From NCBI RefSeq assembly GCF_000813825.1, contig NZ_JWTA01000018.1, forward strand, positions 54,384 through 118,383: 64,000 nucleotides of DNA, given 5' to 3'. Origin of the DNA: Chryseobacterium taiwanense (GTDB lineage Bacteria > Bacteroidota > Bacteroidia > Flavobacteriales > Weeksellaceae). The position numbers and the translations under genes were made by a program. The notes below the pieces were generated by a model. The model had not been told where the DNA came from and did no database searches. It saw only the letters and a program-made list of their open reading frames with translations. This document shows, piece by piece, positions 15,175-23,216 of the stretch (within the stretch, counting starts at the first letter, position 1; each line of letters begins with the position of its first letter).

Positions 15175-17490
15175 ATGCAAACACACCTTCTTGGCTATCC
15201 GCGTATTGGTAGCAACAGAGAACTCAAAAAAGCCTGCGAGCAATATTGGACAGGCAAAATCGAATTAAACGATCTTTTGGAAGTTGGAAAAAACATTACT
15301 CAAAGTAATTGGAAACTTCAGCAGGAAGCAGGAATTGATCTTATTCCATGTAATGATTTTTCGTATTACGATCAGGTTCTGGATATGACTTTGACAGTTG
15401 GAGCCATTCCTGAACGTTATCAGAAAATAGCCTTAAAAAAATCAGAACTGGATGTTTATTTTGCCATGGCAAGAGGTTTCCAGAAGGACGGTTTGGATAT
15501 TACCGCAATGGAAATGACGAAATGGTTTGATACCAATTATCATTACATCGTTCCTGAGTTTCAGAAAAAACAGGAGTTTAAGCTATTCTCTAATAAAATC
15601 ATTAAAGAATTCATTAACGCAAAACAGGCAGGAATCAATGCAAAACCAGTAATTATAGGTTTACTGACGTATTTATTATTAGGAAAAGAAAAAGAAGAGG
15701 GTTTTGATAAATTGGATTTAGCCCAAAACTTACTTCCGGTTTATATTCAAATTGTAAAGGAACTTGAAAATCACGGAGCGGAATACATTCAGTTTGATGA
15801 GCCGTTTTTGGCTTTAGATTTAACTGAAAAAGCAAAGAAAACCTACCAGTTTATCTATGCTGAAATCAGAAAACAGTTCCCTAAACTAAAATTTATTGTT
15901 GCGACTTATTTTGAAGGGCTAAAAGATAATCTTTCATTGGCTACTTCCCTACCTATCGACGTTTTACATATTGATTTGGTTCGTTGTCCTGAACAATTAG
16001 ATGAAGTTTTAGATAATATTCCTAATCATTTAAGCCTTTCTTTGGGCGTTGTAGATGGCAGAAATATCTGGAAAAATGATTTTCAGCATTCTTTACAGTT
16101 CATTAAAAAAGCCGTTCAAAAAATCGGTTCGGAAAGGATTTTCATCGCTCCGTCGTGTTCGTTATTACACGCTCCTTTCGACCTGGATTCTGAGAAAAAT
16201 GAAGAAGTTTTATCTCCTGAAATCAAACAATGGATGGCTTTTGCTAAACAGAAGGTCTATGAGATTGTCAATCTAAAGAAATTAGCTTCAGAAAATCCGG
16301 ATTATAATACCTTACAGATTTTAGCGGAAAATAAAAAAGCTATTGAAAACCGTAAAACATCTGCATTAATTCATAATCAAAACGTGAAAAACCGTGTAGA
16401 TGTAACAACGAAAGAGGATGCGCAGAGAAATTCACCATTTACGATAAGAAAAGAAACTCAGCAAAACGTATTACAGCTTCCTTTATTCCCTACAACCACT
16501 ATCGGTTCATTTCCACAGACGAAAGAGGTAAGAAACTGGCGTTCAAAATTCAAAAAAGGGGACTTGAATGCTGAACAATATGATACTTTGTTAAAACAGG
16601 AAACTGAAAGAACAATCCGTTGGCAGGAAGAAATCGGAATTGATGTACTGGTTCACGGAGAATTCGAAAGAAATGATATGGTGGAATATTTCGGGGAACA
16701 ATTAGCAGGATTTGTATTTACTCAAAACGGTTGGGTTCAAAGTTATGGAAGCCGTTGTGTGAAACCTCCTGTAATTTTTGGAGATGTTTACAGACCGAAT
16801 CCGATGACAGTGTATTGGTCGAAATATGCTCAATCTTTAACTCAAAAATGGGTAAAAGGGATGTTAACGGGACCTGTAACGATCCTTCAATGGTCTTTTG
16901 TGCGTGATGATCAACCTCGTTCATTAACCTGCAAACAGATTGCATTGGCAATTCGTGATGAAGTGAATGATCTCGAAAAAGCAGGCATCAGAATTATTCA
17001 GATTGACGAACCTGCAATTCGTGAAGGACTTCCATTAAGAACATCCGACTGGCAGAATTATCTGAAATGGGCAGTTGAAGCGTTCAGGATTTCAGCAAGC
17101 GGTGTGGAAGATGCGACGCAAATTCATACACATATGTGTTATTCTGAATTTAATGACATCATCCAAAATATCGCAGATATGGATGCAGACGTGATTACGA
17201 TTGAATGCTCCAGAAGTCAGATGGAATTGTTGAATGCTTTTGCAGATTTCAAATATCCGAACGAGATTGGACCGGGAGTTTATGATATTCATTCACCAAG
17301 AGTCCCATCGAAAGAGGAAATGGTGGAATTGCTGAAAAAAGCACAAGCCGTAATTCCGGCTCAGCAACTTTGGGTAAATCCTGATTGTGGCTTGAAAACC
17401 CGTCATTGGGATGAAACGGAAAAGGCATTGATTGCGATGGTGGAAGCTTCGAGGGAAGCGAGTAAGGAGTTTGCTTTACGAACAGTTTAA
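15175..17490 (+). CDS. metE: Cobalamin-independent methionine synthase
   Basis: 771 residues, the normal MetE length. The N-terminal domain starts with the phosphate/folate region LGYPRIGSNRELKKA. The C-terminal catalytic barrel carries the zinc ligands: His and Cys in HTHMCYSEF near 650, Glu in ECSRS near 675 and Cys in NPDCGLKTR near 737. TTTIGSFPQT near 440 is another signature. It methylates homocysteine with 5-methyltetrahydropteroyl-triglutamate in the cytoplasm. The B12 riboswitch upstream predicts repression when cobalamin is present. It is monocistronic and followed by a hairpin. Confidence 0.97.
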   Translation: MQTHLLGYPRIGSNRELKKACEQYWTGKIELNDLLEVGKNITQSNWKLQQEAGIDLIPCNDFSYYDQVLDMTLTVGAIPERYQKIALKKSELDVYFAMARGFQKDGLDITAMEMTKWFDTNYHYIVPEFQKKQEFKLFSNKIIKEFINAKQAGINAKPVIIGLLTYLLLGKEKEEGFDKLDLAQNLLPVYIQIVKELENHGAEYIQFDEPFLALDLTEKAKKTYQFIYAEIRKQFPKLKFIVATYFEGLKDNLSLATSLPIDVLHIDLVRCPEQLDEVLDNIPNHLSLSLGVVDGRNIWKNDFQHSLQFIKKAVQKIGSERIFIAPSCSLLHAPFDLDSEKNEEVLSPEIKQWMAFAKQKVYEIVNLKKLASENPDYNTLQILAENKKAIENRKTSALIHNQNVKNRVDVTTKEDAQRNSPFTIRKETQQNVLQLPLFPTTTIGSFPQTKEVRNWRSKFKKGDLNAEQYDTLLKQETERTIRWQEEIGIDVLVHGEFERNDMVEYFGEQLAGFVFTQNGWVQSYGSRCVKPPVIFGDVYRPNPMTVYWSKYAQSLTQKWVKGMLTGPVTILQWSFVRDDQPRSLTCKQIALAIRDEVNDLEKAGIRIIQIDEPAIREGLPLRTSDWQNYLKWAVEAFRISASGVEDATQIHTHMCYSEFNDIIQNIADMDADVITIECSRSQMELLNAFADFKYPNEIGPGVYDIHSPRVPSKEEMVELLKKAQAVIPAQQLWVNPDCGLKTRHWDETEKALIAMVEASREASKEFALRTV

Positions 17491-17512
17491 TTATTGATAT
17501 TTATTTTTTTCG

Positions 17513-17535
17513 GGAGCCTTTAAGGCTCCTATTTT
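17513..17535 (+). terminator. Terminator after metE
   Basis: A perfect 8-base stem (17513-17520 with 17522-17529) followed by a moderately T-rich stretch. It is not strongly T-tailed but is well placed 23 bases after the stop. Confidence 0.55.
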
Positions 17536-17584
17536 GGTTTAATAATATTCAATTTAATGATTTTAATTTTCCAAATAAAAGATA

Positions 17585-17592
17585 TATTTTTG
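17585..17592 (+). promoter_or_regulatory. Promoter -7 element of the restriction endonuclease gene
   Basis: TATTTTTG, 26 bases before the ATG. The restriction gene therefore appears to have its own promoter. Confidence 0.45.
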
Positions 17593-17617
17593 GAGTTAAA
17601 ATTAAAAACTTTTAAAC

Positions 17618-18382
17618 ATGGCAAATAAATACGTAAATTTTGTATCCGATGAACATTTATTAGAATGTGTTAAAAATCTTCACAATTCGTATTTAAAAGC
17701 TAAAAATAATATTTCTAAAAAAAACTTCTATTCTAATAAAGTTGACACCATCAAATTAACTTTTGATTCTAAATTTAATAATATTGAAGAAGAAGATTTA
17801 ATTCAAGCCGAAATTTTGCGCCAAATAGATAAATCAATCAATAATTCCATTGGAACATTTCATGAACAGGTTTTAGGAGGAATTGAAGGATATGAAATTG
17901 GAAATCTGAGTGGTTTTGATATAAAGGCAACAAATGATACATTATTTGCTGATATTAAAAATAAGCATAATACAATGAACAGTAGTTCTTCAGAAGCGCT
18001 ATTTCAAAAGCTAGCTCGTTATGCTGATACTTATAAAAATGCGAAATGTTATTGGGTACAAATTTTAGCAAAAGGAAGTTTTAATGAAAGTTGGAAAGGT
18101 GATATTAATGGAAAAGAATATAGTCATAGTAGAGTTTTTAAAATATCCGGAGACCAATTCTATGCACTTCTTTCTGATCAAGAAGATGCACTATTAGAAC
18201 TATACAAGGCTTTACCATTAGTTATTTCAGATCATTTAAAATCTATTGAACGAGGAGACCTAATTAAAGAAAATTCGGCTTTAGAAGAGATTACTTCTGA
18301 AACCGAAAAATCTAACAGATCAATTTTAGATCAAATAACTTTTGAAAATTACAGTTATTATTTAGGTTTTGATAAATTATAA
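17618..18382 (+). CDS. Type II restriction endonuclease, Eco47II-like
   Basis: A 254-residue protein resembling the Eco47II/Sau96I-type family (recognition GGNCC in characterised members). The likely catalytic core is around residues 95-130: SGFDIKATNDTLFADIKNK contains D and D-x-K residues fitting a PD-(D/E)XK nuclease, followed by HNTMNSSSSEALF, which I recall as family-specific. Its stop lies 25 bases inside the convergent methyltransferase gene. The gene is more AT-rich than its neighbours, which fits horizontal transfer. Cleavage specificity is inferred, not shown. Confidence 0.72.
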   Translation: MANKYVNFVSDEHLLECVKNLHNSYLKAKNNISKKNFYSNKVDTIKLTFDSKFNNIEEEDLIQAEILRQIDKSINNSIGTFHEQVLGGIEGYEIGNLSGFDIKATNDTLFADIKNKHNTMNSSSSEALFQKLARYADTYKNAKCYWVQILAKGSFNESWKGDINGKEYSHSRVFKISGDQFYALLSDQEDALLELYKALPLVISDHLKSIERGDLIKENSALEEITSETEKSNRSILDQITFENYSYYLGFDKL

Positions 18383-19611
18383 TAAGTATTCAAAAATTTA
18401 ATAATCGAATACCCTACTTCTTTTCCTAAATTCACGGGAACAGCATTTCCTATTTGTTTATATTGTTGGGCCATAGAACCCGCAAATTCCCAATCGTCTG
18501 GGAAAGTTTGGATTCTCGCATATTCTCTCACCGTAAATGGACGTGTTTCGTCTGGATGACATCTTTCTGTCTGTTTTTGAGCAGGACTACAAGTTAATGT
18601 TAAGCTTGGTTCATCCCAACCAATTCTTCTTGCCATTCCTGTTTTTCCTCCTCCTAAATAAAAACTCCCCCCCATATATTCTTTTTGAATTTCCACAGGC
18701 AAATCCCTCCAATACCCTTTGGGAGGTACTAAATCCAAAACATCTTTTTTACTTTTAGGATAAGTTGCTCCACTTGAAATAGGAACATCACAATCAAATA
18801 ACTCTCCTTTTTTTAAAGCGTCTTTTAGGTTATATATTTTAGAATAAGGTTTAGGATAATTAAAAGTAATATCAATATCTTTTCTAATACCAACCAAGAT
18901 TAATCGTTCTCTTTTTTGAGGAACTTTGAAATCTATAGCTCTTAAAACTTCTACAGGTACAACATTATATCCTATTTCATCTAGGATAGAAATCATTCCT
19001 CTTAAAGTATTTCCACCATCATGACTAAGAAGTCCTTTCACGTTTTCGCCAATACATATGGGAGGATTAACTTCTTGAACAGCTCTTGCAAACTCATAAA
19101 AAAGAGTTCCTCTTGCGTCTTCCAAACCTAATCGTTTCCCTGCATAACTAAATGCTTGACAAGGGAATCCGCCAGTCACAACATTAATTTCATCTCTATA
19201 TTGTATAAAACTGAAGTTCTTAATATCACCTTCAAGAACTTGCCAATTAGGTCTATTTTTCCTTAAAGTCTGACAAGCAAATTTATCTATTTCATTTAAA
19301 GCTTCACATTTTAAACCTGCTTTTTCGAGACCAATTGCTAAGCCACCTGCTCCTGCAAAAAGCTCTAAAACTTTATATTCATTTTCAGCTTTAGCATAAT
19401 TATCTGTTGATTTATTATTATCAACTAAAAAATCTGGAAATAAGTTTTCTATATCATTTCTGTGATAAACCCGATAGTTACTCATTGGTTCTCTCACAGC
19501 AACCAACTTCCCTTCATCATCCCATCTTCTCAATGTTTTTGTACTTTTATTTAAAATTTCTGCAGCTTCAGATATCGTATAATATTCTTTAATAACCATA
19601 TTGGACAACAT
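18358..19611 (-). CDS. DNA (cytosine-5) methyltransferase with N-terminal MerR-like HTH
   Basis: 417 residues. The first 60 form a MerR/excisionase-type winged HTH (YYTISEAAEILNKSTKTLRRW, then NYRVYHRNDIE). The 5mC methyltransferase core follows: motif I FAGAGG at 85-90, catalytic PCQ at 150-152, ENVKG at 189-193, QKRER at 232-236 and the final IGNAVPV motif. It should protect the sites cut by the convergent Eco47II-like nuclease. The HTH suggests the enzyme also regulates transcription of the system. Start is ATG at 19611; an in-frame ATG at 19599 is an alternative. AT-rich like its partner. Confidence 0.9.
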   Translation of the reverse strand: MLSNMVIKEYYTISEAAEILNKSTKTLRRWDDEGKLVAVREPMSNYRVYHRNDIENLFPDFLVDNNKSTDNYAKAENEYKVLELFAGAGGLAIGLEKAGLKCEALNEIDKFACQTLRKNRPNWQVLEGDIKNFSFIQYRDEINVVTGGFPCQAFSYAGKRLGLEDARGTLFYEFARAVQEVNPPICIGENVKGLLSHDGGNTLRGMISILDEIGYNVVPVEVLRAIDFKVPQKRERLILVGIRKDIDITFNYPKPYSKIYNLKDALKKGELFDCDVPISSGATYPKSKKDVLDLVPPKGYWRDLPVEIQKEYMGGSFYLGGGKTGMARRIGWDEPSLTLTCSPAQKQTERCHPDETRPFTVREYARIQTFPDDWEFAGSMAQQYKQIGNAVPVNLGKEVGYSIIKFLNTYYNLSKPK

Positions 19612-19624
19612 TAGACATTGGTTA

Positions 19625-19632
19625 CAAATTTA
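19625..19632 (-). promoter_or_regulatory. Promoter -7 element of the methyltransferase gene
   Basis: TAAATTTG on the minus strand. The leader would be about 8 bases to the first ATG or about 20 to the second one at 19599. Confidence 0.5.
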
Positions 19633-19769
19633 TTCTAATTTTTCTCTTATAGCAATAATGATTTTTAAGAAAAAAAATTATAAATTAATACCATAATCTC
19701 CACAATATAGATTTCAAAGGCAAAACAAATTAATAATCAAAAACTTACAATTTTATCAATTAATTTTCT

Positions 19770-19777
19770 TAATTTTG
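19770..19777 (+). promoter_or_regulatory. Promoter -7 element of the J-domain/KTSC gene
   Basis: TAATTTTG followed by GC, 26 bases before the ATG. Confidence 0.5.
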
Positions 19778-19803
19778 CACCCCGAAAATAAGGGATAGAA
19801 AAT

Positions 19804-20250
19804 ATGAAAAAAATTGGCGAGCACAGAAAACTTTTGGGAGTTGATCAGAATGTAACTTTAAAAGAGTTAAAAACTATTTACAGAAATGCGATGAAAGATA
19901 CGCATCCTGATAAATTTGTCAATGACGAAGCAGGGCAACTGGAAGCGGAAGAAAAAAGTAAATCTGTGATTGAAGCTTACCACTTTTTAGTAAGTATCAA
20001 TCCGGAAACACAGGAAAAATATAAAGAAGAATATACGGAAACGATTACCAAATCTAATATCCAGGATTTTTATCTTGAGAAATCGATCCTTACTGTTCTT
20101 CACCTGAATGGAGTTTCATACGAATATATGGGTGTTCCGAAAAATACGTATATCAAGATGATCAATTCTGATTCACCGAGCCGTTTTGCAAGAAGACATA
20201 TTTATGGAAATTTTGTTTTCAGAAAAGCAGGTGAAGTAATGCAGGACTAA
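19804..20250 (+). CDS. J-domain protein with C-terminal KTSC domain
   Basis: 148 residues. The N-terminal 65 or so form a J-domain with the HPD motif in DTHPDKF (about 36-42), which stimulates Hsp70 ATPase. The C-terminal half (about 92-145) matches the KTSC domain: a hydrophobic strand pattern ending SPSRFARRHIYGNFVF. KTSC function is not well defined. It is a single gene with its own promoter and terminator. It adjoins the restriction system but appears to be core genome. Confidence 0.85.
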   Translation: MKKIGEHRKLLGVDQNVTLKELKTIYRNAMKDTHPDKFVNDEAGQLEAEEKSKSVIEAYHFLVSINPETQEKYKEEYTETITKSNIQDFYLEKSILTVLHLNGVSYEYMGVPKNTYIKMINSDSPSRFARRHIYGNFVFRKAGEVMQD

Positions 20251-20280
20251 TTCTGAAGTAACCCATAGTACACAATAAAT

Positions 20281-20310
20281 AAACCGTATCTCAATGAGGT
20301 ACGGTTTTTC
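20281..20310 (+). terminator. Terminator after the J-domain/KTSC gene
   Basis: A 10-base stem (20281-20290 with 20298-20307, one T-G pair) continues into TTT on the plus strand. It can also serve the convergent phosphatase gene ending at 20328. Confidence 0.75.
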
Positions 20311-20327
20311 TTTATCTTTTTAAACGC

Positions 20328-21128
20328 TTACATTCCGTTCAGATATGTTTTTATCGTTTCTAATACTCCGAAGCGATCATTGGAACAGGCTTCAAATTTT
20401 GCGACCTCTTTTACTGAAGGATGAGCATTTTCCATTGCGTAGGAATAATGGGCATTTTTAAGCATTTCTATATCGTTCAGATAGTCACCGAAAGCCATCG
20501 TCTGCTCCGGTAAAATATTTAAGGATTTCTGTAGTTTTTCAATCGCATTTCCTTTATTAGTATGCTTATTCATAATATCCAGCCAGTTTTTCCCGGAAAC
20601 TACGACTTCCAAATCTTCATTTTCAAACTTTTTCAGGGCAGGATATAAAAACTCTTCAGCACTTATCGGATGATAGACAGCGATTTTAAAAACCGAATCA
20701 TCAACTTCCTGCGTTAGGTCTTCTCTTTTTTGATTTTCAATATAATATTTGGAAAAATAATCTACAAAAGTATGGTCACTGCTTTCGTAATAGGAATTTC
20801 CTTTCGCACTTAAAACTGCTCTTGCATCAGAAATCTCTCTTACGGCACGAATAATACCGGCAATTGAACTCTGGCTCAGTTTATCTGCAAAAATCTCTTC
20901 ATTTTTATAGACTACATACCCTCCGTTTTCCGCAATGAAACCAATTTCATCTTTAATTTCCCCGAAATATTTGGTAATTCCCGACATCTGCCTTCCACTT
21001 GCAGGAACAAAAAGAATATTTCGTTTTTTTAGTTCTTCATACACCTTTGGAAAGTCCGGACTTACTTCGTATTTTGAATTCAGAAAAGTTCCGTCCATAT
21101 CGGTTACAATCAGCTTAATGTCCTTCAT
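20328..21128 (-). CDS. HAD-superfamily hydrolase, Cof-type phosphatase
   Basis: 266 residues. The catalytic motif DMDGTFLNS is at about 10-18 (nucleophile and acid/base Asp), motif II Ser in VPASGRQ near 57-63, the Lys of motif III in NKGNAIEKL near 191, and GDYLNDIEML (motif IV, metal-binding Asp) near 217. The long insertion between motifs II and III is the C2B cap of Cof-type enzymes, which dephosphorylate sugar phosphates or flavin/PLP precursors. The substrate is not predictable. Confidence 0.9.
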   Translation of the reverse strand: MKDIKLIVTDMDGTFLNSKYEVSPDFPKVYEELKKRNILFVPASGRQMSGITKYFGEIKDEIGFIAENGGYVVYKNEEIFADKLSQSSIAGIIRAVREISDARAVLSAKGNSYYESSDHTFVDYFSKYYIENQKREDLTQEVDDSVFKIAVYHPISAEEFLYPALKKFENEDLEVVVSGKNWLDIMNKHTNKGNAIEKLQKSLNILPEQTMAFGDYLNDIEMLKNAHYSYAMENAHPSVKEVAKFEACSNDRFGVLETIKTYLNGM

Positions 21129-21168
21129 AAAATTCTTTTTTTCTTCTTCTAATGTCTAAAACCTTATA

Positions 21169-21176
21169 CAAATATA
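21169..21176 (-). promoter_or_regulatory. Promoter -7 element of the Cof-type phosphatase gene
   Basis: TATATTTG on the minus strand, about 40 bases before the ATG. Confidence 0.5.
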
Positions 21177-21266
21177 AACTTTAAAATCTTAAAGGTTGGT
21201 TCAGGCTTTATTACAAATGACTTGTTTCGTTTTAATTTTTTTTAATACAACTTTCTCATAAAATCA

Positions 21267-22139
21267 TTAATTGATCAGATAGTTAAATTCTTTTCTGTAT
21301 TGGGAAGGGCTTTTTCCCGTGTATTCTTTAAATGTTTTATTAAAGTAACTGAAATTATTAAACCCTGATTCAAAACAAACCTCAGTAATGCTTAACGGCT
21401 GCTCTGCGAGAAGTTTTAATGAATGGGTAATCCTGTATTCATTCACAAACTGAGTAAAGGTTTTATTGGTAATTTTTTTAAAATAGCGGCAAAAAGAAGG
21501 TACTTTCATACTCGCCAAGTCTGCAATTTGCTCCAAAGTAATCTGATCTTTGAAATGATCTTTTACAAAATTGAAGATATGATTGATTCTCTCGTTATCT
21601 TCTACCTGAGTTTGGAGATAGTATTTTCCGGCATTTAAAATTCTGTATTCATTGGTAGAAGCCAGCTCATCAAGAATGCTTAAAAACTTCATCAGCTTAG
21701 GAAGTGAAGCTGAATGATGCATGTCTACAATCTTCTCCCCTATTTCTTTTTTTATTTTTTCTGAAAATACAATTCCAGCTTTTGCTTTTTCCAGTAAAAG
21801 GGTAATTTTCTGCATCTCCGGTAAGCTCCAGATCTCTTCGCCTAAGAAATCAGGCTTAAACTGAATGACCATTTCGTAATCGTTATTCGTATTTTCGTTG
21901 GTCATTCCACAATGCGGCAGATTGGTTCCCATTAAAACCAAATCACCATCTGAGAAATAGGATATATTACTCCCAATTTGTCTTTTCCCTGAACCTCCAC
22001 ACACAAAAATAAGCTCAATTTCAGGATGATAGTGCCAAACATGAGACTTGATGTTCTCATTTCTGAAAAACTTCAAACTCGTAAAACTGCTTCCTACATT
22101 AGGTTTTACTGCTTCAAAGGCGGGATGTGAATGCTTCAT
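21267..22139 (-). CDS. AraC family transcriptional regulator
   Basis: The longest frame opens at a GTG (22163) whose final G is also the last base of a TAATTTTG promoter element, so it cannot be transcribed as a start. The ATG at 22137-22139 (MKHSHPAFEAV) is preferred, giving 290 residues. An N-terminal cupin-like sensor domain (about 15-150, with HYHPEIEL near 42) is followed by two HTH motifs in the last 100 residues, including ITEVCFESGFNNFSYFNKTFK. It likely senses a sugar or other small ligand. It is divergent from a small secreted protein gene. Confidence 0.9.
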   Translation of the reverse strand: MKHSHPAFEAVKPNVGSSFTSLKFFRNENIKSHVWHYHPEIELIFVCGGSGKRQIGSNISYFSDGDLVLMGTNLPHCGMTNENTNNDYEMVIQFKPDFLGEEIWSLPEMQKITLLLEKAKAGIVFSEKIKKEIGEKIVDMHHSASLPKLMKFLSILDELASTNEYRILNAGKYYLQTQVEDNERINHIFNFVKDHFKDQITLEQIADLASMKVPSFCRYFKKITNKTFTQFVNEYRITHSLKLLAEQPLSITEVCFESGFNNFSYFNKTFKEYTGKSPSQYRKEFNYLIN

Positions 22140-22162
22140 AGTTTTCAAAATGATTTCATACA

Positions 22163-22170
22163 CAAAATTA
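22163..22170 (-). promoter_or_regulatory. Promoter -7 element of the AraC gene
   Basis: TAATTTTG on the minus strand, ending at 22163. It fixes the AraC start downstream, at 22139. Confidence 0.55.
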
Positions 22171-22257
22171 ACAATTAATATTTAAATATTTAATTTAAAG
22201 GTTAAAATAACACATAAATAAGAAAATTGTATAGTAGAATTGAAGGAAAGGCTGTTC

Positions 22258-22265
22258 TAAATTTG
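22258..22265 (+). promoter_or_regulatory. Promoter -7 element of the secreted protein gene
   Basis: TAAATTTG followed by CA, 29 bases before the ATG. It is back to back with the AraC promoter about 90 bases away, so AraC may control both. Confidence 0.5.
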
Positions 22266-22294
22266 CAGTACTAACAAATGAAAAAATAAATATT

Positions 22295-22891
22295 ATGAAA
22301 AAAGTATTTAGTTCAGCTTTAATGATAGGCTTTTTATCTATTTCAGCGAGTATGATGAGTAAAGACAGAGACTTTTCTCTTTCATTTGGAAAAAACGATG
22401 CTGAAACGGTAAGCTTTGTAGTAGCAAACGCAAAAAATGTATCGGTAACGATTTACAACGATACTTACGGTGAATTGGTTTCTGAAAACTTAAATTCTGA
22501 TAAGAACGTTACAAAATCTTATAATTTTAAAGATCTTGATTCTGGAACTTACTATTTACTGTTAGAATCTAATCAGAAAATAGAGAAGTATAAAATAAAA
22601 GTAGGCTCTGACAAAAAAATCAGCATTGATAAAAAGCCTGTTTCTGAAATTCTAAAACCGGAATTTTCAGTGAACGGAAATATTGTAAAATTATCTTTAT
22701 CTGGTTTAAAAGACAAAGTAAAGATCTCTGTATCTGATCTTTCGGATAACGAATATTATCATTCAACAAGATCAGCCATCAATGGTCAACTGGAAGTTAC
22801 TTTTGATTTAAATCCTCAAACAGCAGACAGCTACATCATCAGTGTAGATGATAATGGAAAGGTTTTCAACAAAATAATCAGCTTGAAATAA
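22295..22891 (+). CDS. Secreted beta-rich protein of unknown function
   Basis: 198 residues with an N-terminal signal peptide (about 1-22). The mature part reads as two beta-sandwich units, about 25-105 and 110-198, both with alternating hydrophobic residues. The end resembles the Ig-like or DUF3244-type domains seen in Bacteroidetes secreted proteins, but I cannot name a family with confidence. It is divergent from the AraC gene, sharing a 130-base regulatory region, and is closed by its own terminator. Confidence 0.7.
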   Translation: MKKVFSSALMIGFLSISASMMSKDRDFSLSFGKNDAETVSFVVANAKNVSVTIYNDTYGELVSENLNSDKNVTKSYNFKDLDSGTYYLLLESNQKIEKYKIKVGSDKKISIDKKPVSEILKPEFSVNGNIVKLSLSGLKDKVKISVSDLSDNEYYHSTRSAINGQLEVTFDLNPQTADSYIISVDDNGKVFNKIISLK

Positions 22892-22937
22892 TCTCTTATT
22901 TCAAACGGATAAAAATTTTTTATATAGTTTTATTTTG

Positions 22938-22981
22938 AGTCAGGTTTTTTCTGAAAATTTCGGTAAAAATCTGGCTTTTTT
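22938..22981 (+). terminator. Terminator after the secreted protein gene
   Basis: A 12-base stem with two G-T pairs (22938-22949 with 22965-22976) runs into a T-tract. From 22982 to 23162 nothing else was recognised. Confidence 0.6.
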
Positions 22982-23162
22982 GCGCACTCTACTCTTTTTA
23001 AAACATTTATTAATTTAATCTATAGAGTCCGCAATATCCTATCATCTTTAATAAAACAACATGCAATGAAAAGAAGTTTTTAAATCTATTTTTTCTTAGT
23101 CTCAAAGAATCATATTCACTAAATTATCTTGTTTCACATTTTTATTTCCTAACAGACTAAAG

Positions 23163-23194
23163 AAAAAAGCGTATCATTTCTGATACGCTTTTTT
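23163..23194 (-). terminator. Terminator at the end of the RND efflux operon
   Basis: A perfect 14-base stem (23163-23176 with 23181-23194) including A- and T-tracts on both sides. It lies 22 bases past the pump stop. Confidence 0.85.
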
Positions 23195-23216
23195 TGGTTA
23201 ATTAAAGGTTGTTATA

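Noticed and set aside
17618..19611. Mobile element carrying the restriction pair
   Set aside because: No transposase, integrase or clear direct repeats at either end were seen; transfer is inferred only from composition and gene content.
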